A program made the position numbers and the translations under genes. Shown one piece after another: positions 33,823 to 40,885 of a stretch of DNA of 56,384 nt. The notes beneath the pieces are model-generated. The model was not told the origin of the DNA and made no database searches. It saw only the letters and a list, made by a program, of their open reading frames with translations. How positions within the stretch are numbered: the first letter of the stretch is position 1; each line of letters opens with the position of its first letter. This DNA is from an uncultured Muribaculaceae bacterium (GTDB lineage: Bacteria; Bacteroidota; Bacteroidia; Bacteroidales; Muribaculaceae). The stretch covers positions 1-56,384 of the forward strand of contig CANQQE010000019.1 of the NCBI GenBank assembly GCA_947625935.1. The letters run 5' to 3'.

Positions 33823-33833
33823 CATCGCCTCTT
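33811..33833 (+). terminator. Stop-codon hairpin
   Basis: AAGAGGCG (33811-33818) pairs with CGCCTCTT (33826-33833) around the TAA stop of the 42-residue frame. It is followed by TTTATATTTTT and the next ribosome binding site. Confidence 0.65.
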
Positions 33834-33863
33834 CTATTTATATTTTTGAAAGGAGAAAAGACA

Positions 33864-34172
33864 ATGGAAAACGGATACGATCAGGGCGAAATGGAAATGC
33901 GGAACCTTGCTTTTGAGGTAGTGACGGTTGTGGCCAGGGCAAAAGCGTTTCTGGTCAAGATGGAATGGGAAAAATTGAAGAAAGAAAATGCGATGTTCGA
34001 AAAAGATTATCCAACGATTACGGAACTTATTCTTGGAAATCTGAACTTTCTTAATCCAAATAGTCCTGGAAGTAAAATGATCTTCGACAATCCGCTTATG
34101 AAGCTTGCGATCTTGTCGCAGCCGCCGATGAAAGATGACGATGGAGTGCGGGAGGAAGAAAAATATGGATGA
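33864..34172 (+). CDS. Small helical protein, unknown
   Basis: 102 residues from ATG 33864, after TTTATATTTTTGAAAGGAG. Acidic ends flank a helical core (AFEVVTVVARAKAFLVKMEWEKLKKEN, TITELILGNLNFLNPNS). It overlaps the next gene by 8 bases. Not recognised. Confidence 0.65.
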   Translation: MENGYDQGEMEMRNLAFEVVTVVARAKAFLVKMEWEKLKKENAMFEKDYPTITELILGNLNFLNPNSPGSKMIFDNPLMKLAILSQPPMKDDDGVREEEKYG

Positions 34173-34413
34173 AGAAGTAACGTTGTTCATGATGCCAGTA
34201 TGTATATGTGGACATATTTTTCGAGATCTAAAACTTATCTCCGTCCCGTATAAAGGAAATTGTATATTGCATGGTCAATATTCTGAATTTGAACCTCCGA
34301 CTTGTCCTAGTTGCGGCCGATGGATTAAGGGCGTACAAACTCGGTCTTTCGACCTGGGAGGGGACGGAGAAATCATATTCATTGAGAGGGACAATTTACC
34401 TACGGTAGATTAA
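34165..34413 (+). CDS. Small zinc-ribbon-like protein
   Basis: 82 residues from ATG 34165 with GGGAGGAAG upstream. Two cysteine pairs (CICG and CPSCG) about 40 residues apart suggest a zinc ribbon. It may bind nucleic acid or protein; no family is recognised. It is coupled to the upstream gene and followed by a promoter. Confidence 0.65.
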   Translation: MDEEVTLFMMPVCICGHIFRDLKLISVPYKGNCILHGQYSEFEPPTCPSCGRWIKGVQTRSFDLGGDGEIIFIERDNLPTVD

Positions 34414-34427
34414 CATATCGCAATCCT

Positions 34428-34452
34428 AAAAATTCCCCGGGTGAAAATTTGG
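34428..34452 (+). promoter_or_regulatory. Dyad-like operator candidate
   Basis: AAAAATTCCCC then GGGTGAAAATTTGG form an imperfect dyad 6 nt upstream of the TCGCTT promoter box. Nearly the same sequence occurs at 3601-3626, and a similar one is inside a gene at 44535-44560. It may be a regulator site. Confidence 0.4.
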
Positions 34453-34458
34453 AAAAAG

Positions 34459-34483
34459 TCGCTTAAAAAACCAGCACTATAAT
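34459..34483 (+). promoter_or_regulatory. Promoter, TCGCTT-N13-TATAAT
   Basis: TCGCTT 34459-34464 and TATAAT 34478-34483, 13 nt apart. It lies 43 nt before the gene at 34526. The spacer ends CCAGCAC, as in the promoter at 42398. Confidence 0.7.
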
Positions 34484-34525
34484 AGGAACTACCTGAACCA
34501 ATTTATATTTGAAAGGAGAAGGAAT

Positions 34526-34939
34526 ATGAAGGTAGAGACTAAGGAAAAGCTTGAGGAATGGGCGAAACAGAATCTCGATGCTTTGACGGAGGACAGCCTA
34601 ACGTTGGAGGGGATCGAGGAACGATCTAAACAAGCCCAGATGTCCCTGGCAATATTGAAAGAGATCGAAGAGGCGGAAGCGAAAGCAAAAGATGCTGAAG
34701 AGCGTACTCGGATTGATAAGATGAAGACCGAGGCGATGATTCAGATCGAAAAGCAGAAGCAGAAGTTCTCTTGGAGTCACTTCTTAGCAGATTGTGGGAA
34801 GACACTGGGAATGACGATTGTATCGTTCGAGCTCTATAAGAAGTTGCAGGCGATCCTGTTGGAGTTTGAGAAGACGGGGCGCGTTACCTCAAGTGCTGGT
34901 CATCAGCTGAAACTTCCCGATTGGAAATGGAGGTTCTGA
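34526..34939 (+). CDS. Coiled-coil protein with hydrophobic segment, unknown
   Basis: 137 residues after ATTTATATTTGAAAGGAG. A long charged coiled coil (KEIEEAEAKAKDAEERTRIDK and MIQIEKQKQKF) leads to a moderately hydrophobic helix (GKTLGMTIVSFELYKKLQAIL). It has its own promoter and terminator. Not recognised. Confidence 0.7.
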   Translation: MKVETKEKLEEWAKQNLDALTEDSLTLEGIEERSKQAQMSLAILKEIEEAEAKAKDAEERTRIDKMKTEAMIQIEKQKQKFSWSHFLADCGKTLGMTIVSFELYKKLQAILLEFEKTGRVTSSAGHQLKLPDWKWRF

Positions 34940-34946
34940 GTTCCTA

Positions 34947-34976
34947 GGAAGAGGTCTATCTTGGCCTCTTCCTTTT
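34947..34976 (+). terminator. Rho-independent terminator
   Basis: GGAAGAGG (34947-34954) pairs with CCTCTTCC (34965-34972), then TTTT. It directly follows the coiled-coil gene, and its T-run merges with the next TTTATATTT element. Confidence 0.8.
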
Positions 34977-34999
34977 ATATTTTTGAAAGGATGGTTTGT

Positions 35000-35146
35000 A
35001 TGATAACGCTGCTCTTATTTATTCTTATTGACCTGTTGGTCTTCGCTCTCATTATTAAAATTTCTACTGGGATTCTCTCTTTTCTTTTTCATTGTTTGCC
35101 AGTTCTGTGCATTATTTTCTTGGTTTATCTTGTGTTCTTCGCATAA
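35000..35146 (+). CDS. Small two-helix membrane protein
   Basis: 48 residues from ATG 35000; an ATG at 34991 overlaps the AAAGGA site. Two hydrophobic segments (LLLFILIDLLVFALII and LFHCLPVLCIIFLVYLVFF) fill the protein. Its TAA stop overlaps the next promoter. Function unknown. Confidence 0.6.
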   Translation: MITLLLFILIDLLVFALIIKISTGILSFLFHCLPVLCIIFLVYLVFFA

Positions 35147-35163
35147 AAATCCTTTCATATAGT
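35139..35163 (+). promoter_or_regulatory. Promoter, TCGCAT-N13-TATAGT
   Basis: TCGCAT 35139-35144 and TATAGT 35158-35163, 13 nt apart. The first box overlaps the stop codon of the membrane protein gene. ATTATATT follows at 35167-35174. Confidence 0.65.
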
Positions 35164-35194
35164 GGAATTATATTCTACTAAAAGGAGAAAAGAC

Positions 35195-35425
35195 ATGAAA
35201 AAGCAGAAATATAGCATGTGGATGGCGTATCGGAAGAAGGACTTCAAAGCCTTGAACGAGGATACACATTTCCTGAGCATGGAAGGTGCTCGGTTTGAGG
35301 TGTGGCATTCGACTTCAGAGTACAAGGTCTGGATTCAGGTTCGTTGTCGACAGGATTCGAGAATTTACCAGCTTTGCGAATCTCTTCACTATGTGTGGAG
35401 TACGTTCCAAGCAGAAGGGCTCTAA
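35195..35425 (+). CDS. Small protein, unknown
   Basis: 76 residues from ATG 35195 with AAAAGGAG upstream. Aromatic-rich and beta-like (GARFEVWHSTSEYKVWIQVRC, LHYVWSTF). It has its own promoter. Not recognised. Confidence 0.65.
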   Translation: MKKQKYSMWMAYRKKDFKALNEDTHFLSMEGARFEVWHSTSEYKVWIQVRCRQDSRIYQLCESLHYVWSTFQAEGL

Positions 35426-35442
35426 CCATGGGCTCTTTTGTT

Positions 35443-35467
35443 TCGCGTGAAAATCCTTCTATATATT
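35443..35467 (+). promoter_or_regulatory. Promoter, TCGCGT-N13-TATATT
   Basis: TCGCGT 35443-35448 and TATATT 35462-35467, 13 nt apart, followed within 3 nt by AAAGGAGG. The transcript leader would be very short. Confidence 0.7.
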
Positions 35468-35482
35468 GAAAGGAGGTTTATT

Positions 35483-35620
35483 ATGAATGTATATCTTGTT
35501 AAAATAATGCATAAAGTTGGTGTTCTTGCTATGTCGTTTATATGCGGTGCAGCAAGTGCTGCAGGAAGTATGTGGTACAAGAAAAAAGTAGATAAACTTT
35601 CTAAAAAGAAAGAGCCTTGA
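35483..35620 (+). CDS. Small membrane protein
   Basis: 45 residues with one membrane segment (VGVLAMSFICGAASAAGSMWY) and a strongly basic tail (KKKVDKLSKKKEP). AAAGGAGG precedes the ATG. The TGA stop is in a terminator loop. Function unknown. Confidence 0.65.
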   Translation: MNVYLVKIMHKVGVLAMSFICGAASAAGSMWYKKKVDKLSKKKEP

Positions 35621-35637
35621 TCGTGGCTCTTTCTTTT
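35605..35637 (+). terminator. Terminator wrapped around a stop codon
   Basis: AAAGAAAGAGCC (35605-35616) pairs with GGCTCTTTCTTT (35625-35636). The TGA stop (35618-35620) lies in the loop, and the T-run abuts the next TCGCAT box at 35637. Confidence 0.85.
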
Positions 35638-35661
35638 CGCATGATATTCTTAATCTATAAT
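35637..35661 (+). promoter_or_regulatory. Promoter, TCGCAT-N13-TATAAT
   Basis: TCGCAT 35637-35642 and TATAAT 35656-35661, 13 nt apart, followed directly by AGGAGGTGAG. Terminator and promoter are fused without spacer. Confidence 0.75.
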
Positions 35662-35675
35662 AGGAGGTGAGAAAA

Positions 35676-35846
35676 ATGGATAAGAAGCGCATCATTAGGG
35701 TAATCGAAACGGTTACGTTGCTCGTTCTCCCTGGCATTGTGGGCTATATCACAGCCAAACAACAAAGGGAAAGTATGTGCGAGACCGTTCGAGAGTATTT
35801 GGACGAGGCGAAACTTCTACCAGAATCCACTAGTAAAGAGGCTTAA
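35676..35846 (+). CDS. Small membrane protein
   Basis: 56 residues from ATG 35676 after AGGAGGTGAG. One membrane helix (VTLLVLPGIVGYITA) is followed by an acidic helical tail (ETVREYLDEAKLLPES). Its stop lies in a hairpin loop. Function unknown. Confidence 0.65.
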   Translation: MDKKRIIRVIETVTLLVLPGIVGYITAKQQRESMCETVREYLDEAKLLPESTSKEA

Positions 35847-35858
35847 CATAGCCTCTTT
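35835..35858 (+). terminator. Stop-codon hairpin
   Basis: AAAGAGGCT (35835-35843) pairs with AGCCTCTTT (35850-35858) around the TAA stop, followed by ATATTTTT. Confidence 0.75.
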
Positions 35859-35882
35859 ATATTTTTGAAAGGGGAAAAAGAC

Positions 35883-36119
35883 ATGTGTAAAATCCAAGTG
35901 ATTGAACGATCTAAGGATCTCGAGCAAGACAAAAGGTGGATATTTGAGAATATTGGCAAAAAGAATCTCGTCTTTCTCACGGTGAGTGTTAACGATCGGT
36001 TTGTTCCGCCGAAGATCTCGATCTCTTCGTGTACTGCGCAGAGTATGACGATGTGGAAGATGCATAGTAGCTTGCTGGACCCGAACTCTACTTTGGTAGA
36101 AATTATAAAGGAGGATTAA
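35883..36119 (+). CDS. Small protein, unknown
   Basis: 78 residues from ATG 35883, after TTTATATTTTTGAAAGGGG. Mixed alpha/beta pattern (IQVIERSKDLEQDKRWIFENIG, NLVFLTVSVNDRFVPPKISIS). It starts a chain of tightly packed genes up to 39826. Not recognised. Confidence 0.65.
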   Translation: MCKIQVIERSKDLEQDKRWIFENIGKKNLVFLTVSVNDRFVPPKISISSCTAQSMTMWKMHSSLLDPNSTLVEIIKED

Positions 36120-36120
36120 T

Positions 36121-36330
36121 ATGAAAAATAAACTCAAAGGAAAGGCGGTCATTTGGATCACAGATCACATCAAGGAAATTGGGATCGGTGTTGGGCTCAT
36201 TAGTCTTGTGGCAATCTCGCATTGGGCTGGGTATCGTAAGGCGCAGCGTGAGATAGAAAACGAATTTAATAAGGCCTGGTGTACAATGCTGGAAGGCATG
36301 ATCAGAGGAGGAGACGAATGGACGAAGTGA
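36121..36330 (+). CDS. Small membrane protein
   Basis: 69 residues after AAAGGAGG with a one-base gap to the upstream stop. One membrane helix (IGIGVGLISLVAISHWAGY) lies between basic and acidic parts. It overlaps the next gene by 13 bases. Function unknown. Confidence 0.65.
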   Translation: MKNKLKGKAVIWITDHIKEIGIGVGLISLVAISHWAGYRKAQREIENEFNKAWCTMLEGMIRGGDEWTK

Positions 36331-36560
36331 AGATTAAAAGTGCGTTTTCAAGACGGATGCTGTCAACGTTTTTAATGAAGATGTTGCGAAAGAAATTCGG
36401 CCCCGGAATCGAGATCTATTTGAACGATTTAGAAATTGAGAAAAGAGATACGCAGATATGCCCGGACTATAAAATCGCGATTAATGGCGAATTGTACGTT
36501 TCACAAACGGTCGTGGAGGATCTGTTATGCAAGAAACCGACTGGCTCTGGAATGAGCTGA
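36318..36560 (+). CDS. Small basic protein, unknown
   Basis: 80 residues from ATG 36318 with AGAGGAGGAG upstream. Basic N-terminal half (FSRRMLSTFLMKMLRKKFGPG) and beta-like C-terminal half (YKIAINGELYVSQTVVEDLL). It overlaps both neighbours. Not recognised. Confidence 0.6.
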   Translation: MDEVKIKSAFSRRMLSTFLMKMLRKKFGPGIEIYLNDLEIEKRDTQICPDYKIAINGELYVSQTVVEDLLCKKPTGSGMS

Positions 36561-36817
36561 GAGACATTTATCGTCCACCAGAGACTTATATTCTCAGGAG
36601 AAGTGCATTCACGTGGATGGCCTATACGTCATTCTTTGTGGAAGATCTTAGGGAATTCGTGTCTAAACGAGATAGCGTCGAAAATGCAATCTCATTATTT
36701 GGCAGAAAGATCTCAAAAATGCGGGATATAGATATGGCAAGGGCTGGGTTTGCAGTGGCTAAAGCAGCTCTTGAGATCTGGAGAGAATCTGGGAGAGAGC
36801 CGGCAAGGAGGTGGTAG
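36527..36817 (+). CDS. Small helical protein, unknown
   Basis: 96 residues from ATG 36527 with GTGGAGGA upstream, overlapping its neighbour by 34 bases. Rich in Arg, Trp and aromatic residues (WLWNELRDIYRPPETY, WMAYTSFFVEDLREF). Not recognised. Confidence 0.6.
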   Translation: MQETDWLWNELRDIYRPPETYILRRSAFTWMAYTSFFVEDLREFVSKRDSVENAISLFGRKISKMRDIDMARAGFAVAKAALEIWRESGREPARRW

Positions 36818-37041
36818 TCATTGATATTTTAACAAAGCTGTCCCTCATTTGTGTTGCAGCGACAGTTGTGTGGTTTGTCATGATCGCCAGGTGGATCGAT
36901 CGAAATCCGGAGTATGCCAGGCAGGTAAGGGTTCATGAGGCACCGTATCCGTGGTTCTTTAATGTCTGGCAGTATCTATTCATCTTGTCAGTGCCAAGTT
37001 CTGTGTATCTAATCTATTATATTTTGAAGGAGGTATTTTAA
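36811..37041 (+). CDS. Two-helix membrane protein
   Basis: About 76 residues with membrane helices near both ends (LICVAATVVWFVMIA and WQYLFILSVPSSVYLIYYIL). The start is uncertain: GTG 36811 overlaps the AAGGAGG site at 36805-36811, while ATT at 36820 is well placed but would be a rare start. Function unknown. Confidence 0.6.
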   Translation: MVVIDILTKLSLICVAATVVWFVMIARWIDRNPEYARQVRVHEAPYPWFFNVWQYLFILSVPSSVYLIYYILKEVF

Positions 37042-37938
37042 ATGGCCTGGTGTGAATACAGTGGAATAGGTGAGGAACATAAACCGCATTGGGAATCGGT
37101 AGACAGAAGGGCATTTATGACAAAGAAGACCATAAAGTCGGTAATAAGCGAGATCGTAAATGCTTGTAAAAAAGAGCTGCTCATGGCGAATAATCCATTC
37201 CGCCCTATATCTGGAACAGATGTTGTCTATCACGCAAACAGATATCTCGGGCTTGGGTGTGGCTCGTCTAGTCTGGAAGAAAAGATAAATGTTACTGTTG
37301 ATAAGACGACCGAAAACGTGGCTATAATATGGCTGACTAGAACGTTTCCTGTATTTGACTTTTTCATGCGTAGACTAGATAATAATGGCTGGACTCGGTA
37401 CGACATCTATATTTCCGAAAATGAAATGGCAGACTCGACAAAGCTTAATAATCGAATCGAATACGAGGTGACGAAATTCCTCGATTTGTTTATATCTATC
37501 GAAGACGAAAGAACGGAGGAAAAAGAAATGGGCGAACAAACTCATAAAGAGATAGTAGACAAAGTTAAAATTTATTTCACACGAGGCACTAGCGACAAGA
37601 AATTCGAGTACAAGAAAATCATCTTCTCCGGTCCGGCCACGATCATTCTCTGGGAAGATGGAACGAAGACCGTCGTGAAGTGTTCGCCCGATCAGACATT
37701 TGATCCATATAGCGGTGTTGCAATCGCTTTCATGAAAAAAGTTCTCGGGAACGGGAATAAGCATCGGAACAAAAAGATTATGCGAGATATCAGGGACGCG
37801 GCGATCGCTTCCGGGAAAGTGTTCGAGACGGAGCAGGACCCCAATGCTACTAATTTGTGGATCAAAGTATTCGATGGGCTCTTCTCTTCTGGAACTACAT
37901 CTCTTAAAAAGGAGGATAAGTCTGGTGGCGAATCCTAA
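37042..37938 (+). CDS. Two-part protein of unknown function
   Basis: 298 residues after GAAGGAGG. The N-terminal part (to about 160) is alpha/beta. The C-terminal part has KKIIFSGPATIILWEDGTKTVVKC and FDPYSGVAIAFMKKVLGNG, a phrase I know as a separate small protein in many Bacillota phages. A GGAGG site before an in-frame ATG at 37528 would allow that part to be made alone. Function of both parts is unknown. Confidence 0.65.
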   Translation: MAWCEYSGIGEEHKPHWESVDRRAFMTKKTIKSVISEIVNACKKELLMANNPFRPISGTDVVYHANRYLGLGCGSSSLEEKINVTVDKTTENVAIIWLTRTFPVFDFFMRRLDNNGWTRYDIYISENEMADSTKLNNRIEYEVTKFLDLFISIEDERTEEKEMGEQTHKEIVDKVKIYFTRGTSDKKFEYKKIIFSGPATIILWEDGTKTVVKCSPDQTFDPYSGVAIAFMKKVLGNGNKHRNKKIMRDIRDAAIASGKVFETEQDPNATNLWIKVFDGLFSSGTTSLKKEDKSGGES

Positions 37939-38368
37939 ACGGTCATATGCATTCGTTGACGGCAGCTTCGATCCTAAGACGAAAGTGTATGGCTTTGGAG
38001 GGTTCCTCGTAGATCAATACGGTAAACGACACTATGTACAAGGAGCCGGAGACGATCCTAGTCTGGCTAAAATGCGGAATATTGCGGGTGAAGTGCTTGG
38101 GGCGAGGGCTGTCATCACTCTCGCCCAACGGCTTAAAATGCACAAATTAACGATTTTTCACGATTATGAAGGTATCGCTAGTTGGCCTTCGGGCAAGTGG
38201 AAATGCAAGACGACATTGTCAAAGGACTATGCCCAGTTTGTGAAAAAAGCTATGCGTAATGGACTTCATTTATATTTTGAGCAGGTCAAAGCACACTCTG
38301 GAATCGGAGGGAACGAAGAGGCGGATCAACTCGCAAAACTTGCAATAAAATTGGTGAGTAAGAAATGA
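37925..38368 (+). CDS. Ribonuclease HI
   Basis: 147 residues from GTG 37925, with AAAAGGAGG upstream. All four catalytic acids of RNase HI are visible: Asp12 in VDGSF, Glu56 in AGEVLGA, Asp80 in FHDYEGI and Asp134 in GNEEADQLAK, plus His124 in KAHSG. It degrades RNA in RNA-DNA hybrids, for example primers or R-loops during phage replication. The N-terminal caulimovirus-type domain is absent. It overlaps the upstream gene by 14 bases and the next by 4. Confidence 0.88.
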   Translation: MANPKRSYAFVDGSFDPKTKVYGFGGFLVDQYGKRHYVQGAGDDPSLAKMRNIAGEVLGARAVITLAQRLKMHKLTIFHDYEGIASWPSGKWKCKTTLSKDYAQFVKKAMRNGLHLYFEQVKAHSGIGGNEEADQLAKLAIKLVSKK

Positions 38369-38658
38369 TTATTATTCTTTGTGATAATCGAAAGGACGCG
38401 GAAGACGCATTCAATTTATTCTGCAGTTTTTTAGATCGATATGAACCATTTATGATCCAAAAAGAGGAGGAATCTGCACTACGAATTGTCACAGACGACG
38501 ATCTTGTTTACATCTTCATTGATCATCGTTTCAAAGGCATATTTGATGAAAATCACGAAGCGGAGATGATTGAAGTTGATGAATTCTTTGAAGATCTCTA
38601 TTCCCATTACGATGCTGATATTTTTGAAGACTTTCATTATGGGTGGATTGCATGGTAG
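38365..38658 (+). CDS. Small acidic protein, first of a tandem pair
   Basis: 97 residues, starting at an ATGA overlap. It opens with MIIILCDNRKDAEDAFNLF and has VYIFIDHRFKGIF in the middle, matching the next gene's product position by position. The alternation of short strands and helices suggests a small alpha/beta fold. Very acidic C-terminus. Function unknown. Confidence 0.65.
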   Translation: MIIILCDNRKDAEDAFNLFCSFLDRYEPFMIQKEEESALRIVTDDDLVYIFIDHRFKGIFDENHEAEMIEVDEFFEDLYSHYDADIFEDFHYGWIAW

Positions 38659-38948
38659 TAGTATTGTGTGACGATTACCGAGATGCGGAGGCCGCGTTCA
38701 GAGCATGGGTTGCGTTCTTATTAAGTCCGCCAAGTGATGAAATCGCAAAAATAGACAAGCATTCATTAAAAGTGGAGACGAGCGACGGTCTATGTTACGT
38801 ATTCGTCGACTATCGTTTTAAAAATGTCTTCCTGAAAAAGCAAGGTCTCATGTTTGAGAGCGTCCGCGATTTTCTTGAATGGCACAACATCGACGATCCT
38901 GACCTAGACCGTCGAGAATATTACAGAAAGGTAAACGACTATGAATAA
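38652..38948 (+). CDS. Small acidic protein, second of a tandem pair
   Basis: 98 residues from ATG 38652, overlapping the first copy by 7 bases. MVVVLCDDYRDAEAAFRAW and CYVFVDYRFKNVF repeat the layout of the upstream protein, so the two arose by tandem duplication and have diverged. Function unknown. Confidence 0.65.
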   Translation: MVVVLCDDYRDAEAAFRAWVAFLLSPPSDEIAKIDKHSLKVETSDGLCYVFVDYRFKNVFLKKQGLMFESVRDFLEWHNIDDPDLDRREYYRKVNDYE

Positions 38949-39225
38949 GAACCATTTTAAACGGGCGATAAAACTCCTAGAAAAAATAGAAACTGAAAAG
39001 TATCGAGGGTGCGATATCTGTACTCACTTAGGGGAAAAAGTTCAGGCAAAGAAAATCTCCTGGGATTACGACGGACTTATATTCAGTCCGTGTATGGCCT
39101 GTGACAAAATCCATGACTGTTTTCAATTAGACTCTAATAAATTGGCAGAAGAAGTTGAGCTCGGGCTTGTAAGTTCAAGGCAGGCCCGAAAGATTCGATT
39201 GGAAGACGAAAGGAGACAAAAGTAA
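38941..39225 (+). CDS. Small Cys-rich protein
   Basis: 94 residues with four or five cysteines (CDICTHLG and CMACDKIHDC) that could bind zinc, and a basic, charged C-terminus (ARKIRLEDERRQK). It overlaps the upstream gene by 8 bases. Not recognised. Confidence 0.65.
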   Translation: MNKNHFKRAIKLLEKIETEKYRGCDICTHLGEKVQAKKISWDYDGLIFSPCMACDKIHDCFQLDSNKLAEEVELGLVSSRQARKIRLEDERRQK

Positions 39226-39228
39226 GAC

Positions 39229-39513
39229 ATGTACAAACGACGCGCCATAATAGCATTTATATTTGCGATATGTCTATGCGCTACATTCATTTTTCTATTT
39301 ATAGCATGCTTTGTTCATAACGCTGCAGTTGATTCAATACAAATCATCGATGAGCGCTTAAGCGGCGATGAATTGCGAGGTATGATGAATGAGGCAAAAT
39401 TGTCGCCAGGCTTGAGTGATGTTTATGCAAATGAGCATCCGGATTTTGCCTGGCTATTTGATGGAACCTTCGTGACATATTGTAATAAGGACGGTGAAAC
39501 AAATGGAGAATAA
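39229..39513 (+). CDS. Membrane-anchored small protein
   Basis: 94 residues. A basic start (MYKRR) and a membrane helix (AIIAFIFAICLCATFIFLFIACFV) are followed by an outside-facing acidic domain. This could be a signal anchor with an extracytoplasmic part. A role in superinfection exclusion is possible but has no direct support. Confidence 0.6.
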   Translation: MYKRRAIIAFIFAICLCATFIFLFIACFVHNAAVDSIQIIDERLSGDELRGMMNEAKLSPGLSDVYANEHPDFAWLFDGTFVTYCNKDGETNGE

Positions 39514-39826
39514 AGAATATACTTTCTGGGAATCTGACCCCCATACAGATCGGTATATATTTTCAAAAAGCAACGGCCATACTACACTTGGTGAGCTTCT
39601 AGATTTCATTGTATTTGGAAGCGAATTGGACGGACTTATAAATATTTACTGGACGACTATCGATGGTGAAACACGATACATAACCGTAATTTACTCGAAT
39701 CTGACTATAACGTGGGTATCGAACGATATTTTAGATAGGATTCGAGAATGGCCGGTAAAGAACGCTTCTATAACGATGGCGGATCTGGTCCATGCTGCCA
39801 TTGAATTAGAAACGTGTTTAATATAG
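39503..39826 (+). CDS. Small protein, unknown
   Basis: 107 residues from ATG 39503, overlapping its neighbour by 11 bases. Beta-like centre (GLINIYWTTIDGETRYITVIYSNLTITWV) and helical end. The ribosome binding site (AAGGA) is weak. Not recognised. It ends the packed chain that began at 35883. Confidence 0.6.
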   Translation: MENKEYTFWESDPHTDRYIFSKSNGHTTLGELLDFIVFGSELDGLINIYWTTIDGETRYITVIYSNLTITWVSNDILDRIREWPVKNASITMADLVHAAIELETCLI

Positions 39827-39848
39827 ATCTTTTTGACTTTCAACAAAA

Positions 39849-39857
39849 ATTATATTT
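39849..39857 (+). promoter_or_regulatory. ATTATATTT element
   Basis: Exact ATTATATTT directly followed by AAGGAGG and the gene at 39875. Part of the widespread element family. Confidence 0.45.
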
Positions 39858-39874
39858 AAGGAGGTAATCAAAAA

Positions 39875-40474
39875 ATGGAAGTCATTCGCAAGTTCGTGAA
39901 AGAGGTTAAGGCATTCAAACTGGGCGATCAAATCAAACTGGGTCGCTATACGGCCACCGCGGTCGCTCAGGATGAACGAGGGACCACATTCTGCTTCGAT
40001 CAGGTGTACGGAGAAACTCCGGTGAAAACTCCATTCGATGCAAAAAGAATGAAGGCTCTTTACGTTAGCAAAACCATGGATCCGGTACGAGATCTGATAA
40101 TTCCGCTGTACCCTGAGGATGTTGTGCAGGACTGTGAAATGGACGCTAAAGACGTTCCTCTGATGTTCTTCCGTTCTCCAACAGCAGAAGAGGTCTTCCC
40201 CAAGAACTTCACTCGTCCGATTCGTCCCTCTGAATTCCTTGAAGCGCGTAAACGCTGGGAGGCAATGAAGGGTGGCAGTTATCGCATTGGCGTGACTGTC
40301 GATGGTCGTGTCTGCCCGTATTGGACGGAATCCGCTGCAAAAACCGAGTCACAGGTCGCCCAGAACGAAGGGGCCAACGCGTATGTAAGCCAGGGTGGTT
40401 CAATTATATTTACCAATCTGGACGGCTCAGCGAAGAATGTCTTCTGGCGGCCGGTATTTAGACTGAAGGCATAA
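39875..40474 (+). CDS. Conserved phage protein of unknown function
   Basis: 199 residues after AAGGAGG. N-terminal beta-like domain (KAFKLGDQIKLGRYTATAVAQDERGTTFCFDQVYGETPV) and a C-terminal part ending VFWRPVFRLKA. The ending resembles proteins that finish a sheet with an arginine-leucine tail, seen in gut phages, but I cannot name a family with confidence. It precedes a zinc-finger-like mini-gene. Confidence 0.6.
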   Translation: MEVIRKFVKEVKAFKLGDQIKLGRYTATAVAQDERGTTFCFDQVYGETPVKTPFDAKRMKALYVSKTMDPVRDLIIPLYPEDVVQDCEMDAKDVPLMFFRSPTAEEVFPKNFTRPIRPSEFLEARKRWEAMKGGSYRIGVTVDGRVCPYWTESAAKTESQVAQNEGANAYVSQGGSIIFTNLDGSAKNVFWRPVFRLKA

Positions 40475-40476
40475 AA

Positions 40477-40635
40477 ATGGATCGGTTCAAAATTGTATAT
40501 TTTGATCAATATTGCCCGAAATGCGAGCATTTTAAAACGCCCACTGTTGAAGAACCTTGTAATGAATGCCTCGGCTGTCCCGCAAGAGAGAATTCTCACA
40601 AGCCGGTGCATTTTAAAGAAAAAGAAGGGAGGTGA
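40477..40635 (+). CDS. Zinc-finger-like mini-protein
   Basis: 52 residues from ATG 40477, two bases after the upstream stop. Four cysteines in two pairs (CPKC and CNECLGC) form a likely zinc finger; the tail is basic. The ribosome binding site is poor, so translation is probably coupled. Not recognised. Confidence 0.6.
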   Translation: MDRFKIVYFDQYCPKCEHFKTPTVEEPCNECLGCPARENSHKPVHFKEKEGR

Positions 40636-40641
40636 GAAGCC

Positions 40642-40852
40642 AACGAGAATGTTCTGTCCTACAACCTAATTTTATAACGCTAGCACTCTTTTTAGAAAGG
40701 AAAAACCTCTCCTCTGCTTTACAATCCTATCTTTTACGGGCATTCTCGTGTTAAAAACATTCTCTTTAATAGAAGGGGCCCGGTGTTTAGTAAATTCACT
40801 ATTGGTAGTCAGTCCGCGAAAGATAGTATGCTAACACCGTGGCCTTCTTCTA
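40642..40852 (+). ncRNA. Structured non-coding region (250 bp gap)
   Basis: AACGAGAATG (40642-40651) pairs with CATTCTCGT (40741-40749). A second, long stem joins 40770-40790 with 40831-40852 (about 18 pairs around TAGAAG, GGCC/GGCC and CGGTGTT), ending at ATTATATTT. No gene lies in 40636-40885. This could be a regulatory leader, a processed RNA or a terminator-like barrier; no known family is recognised. Confidence 0.5.
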
Positions 40853-40860
40853 TTATATTT
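40852..40860 (+). promoter_or_regulatory. ATTATATTT element
   Basis: Exact ATTATATTT begins on the last base of the long stem and precedes GAAAGGAG of the gene at 40886. Confidence 0.45.
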
Positions 40861-40885
40861 CTGTGTCTTGAAAGGAGAAGCACAA

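Noticed and set aside
35410-35445. Terminator at the stop of the gene at 35195
   Set aside because: GGGCTC occurs twice in the same orientation, so the arms do not pair; only a T-rich tail is present.
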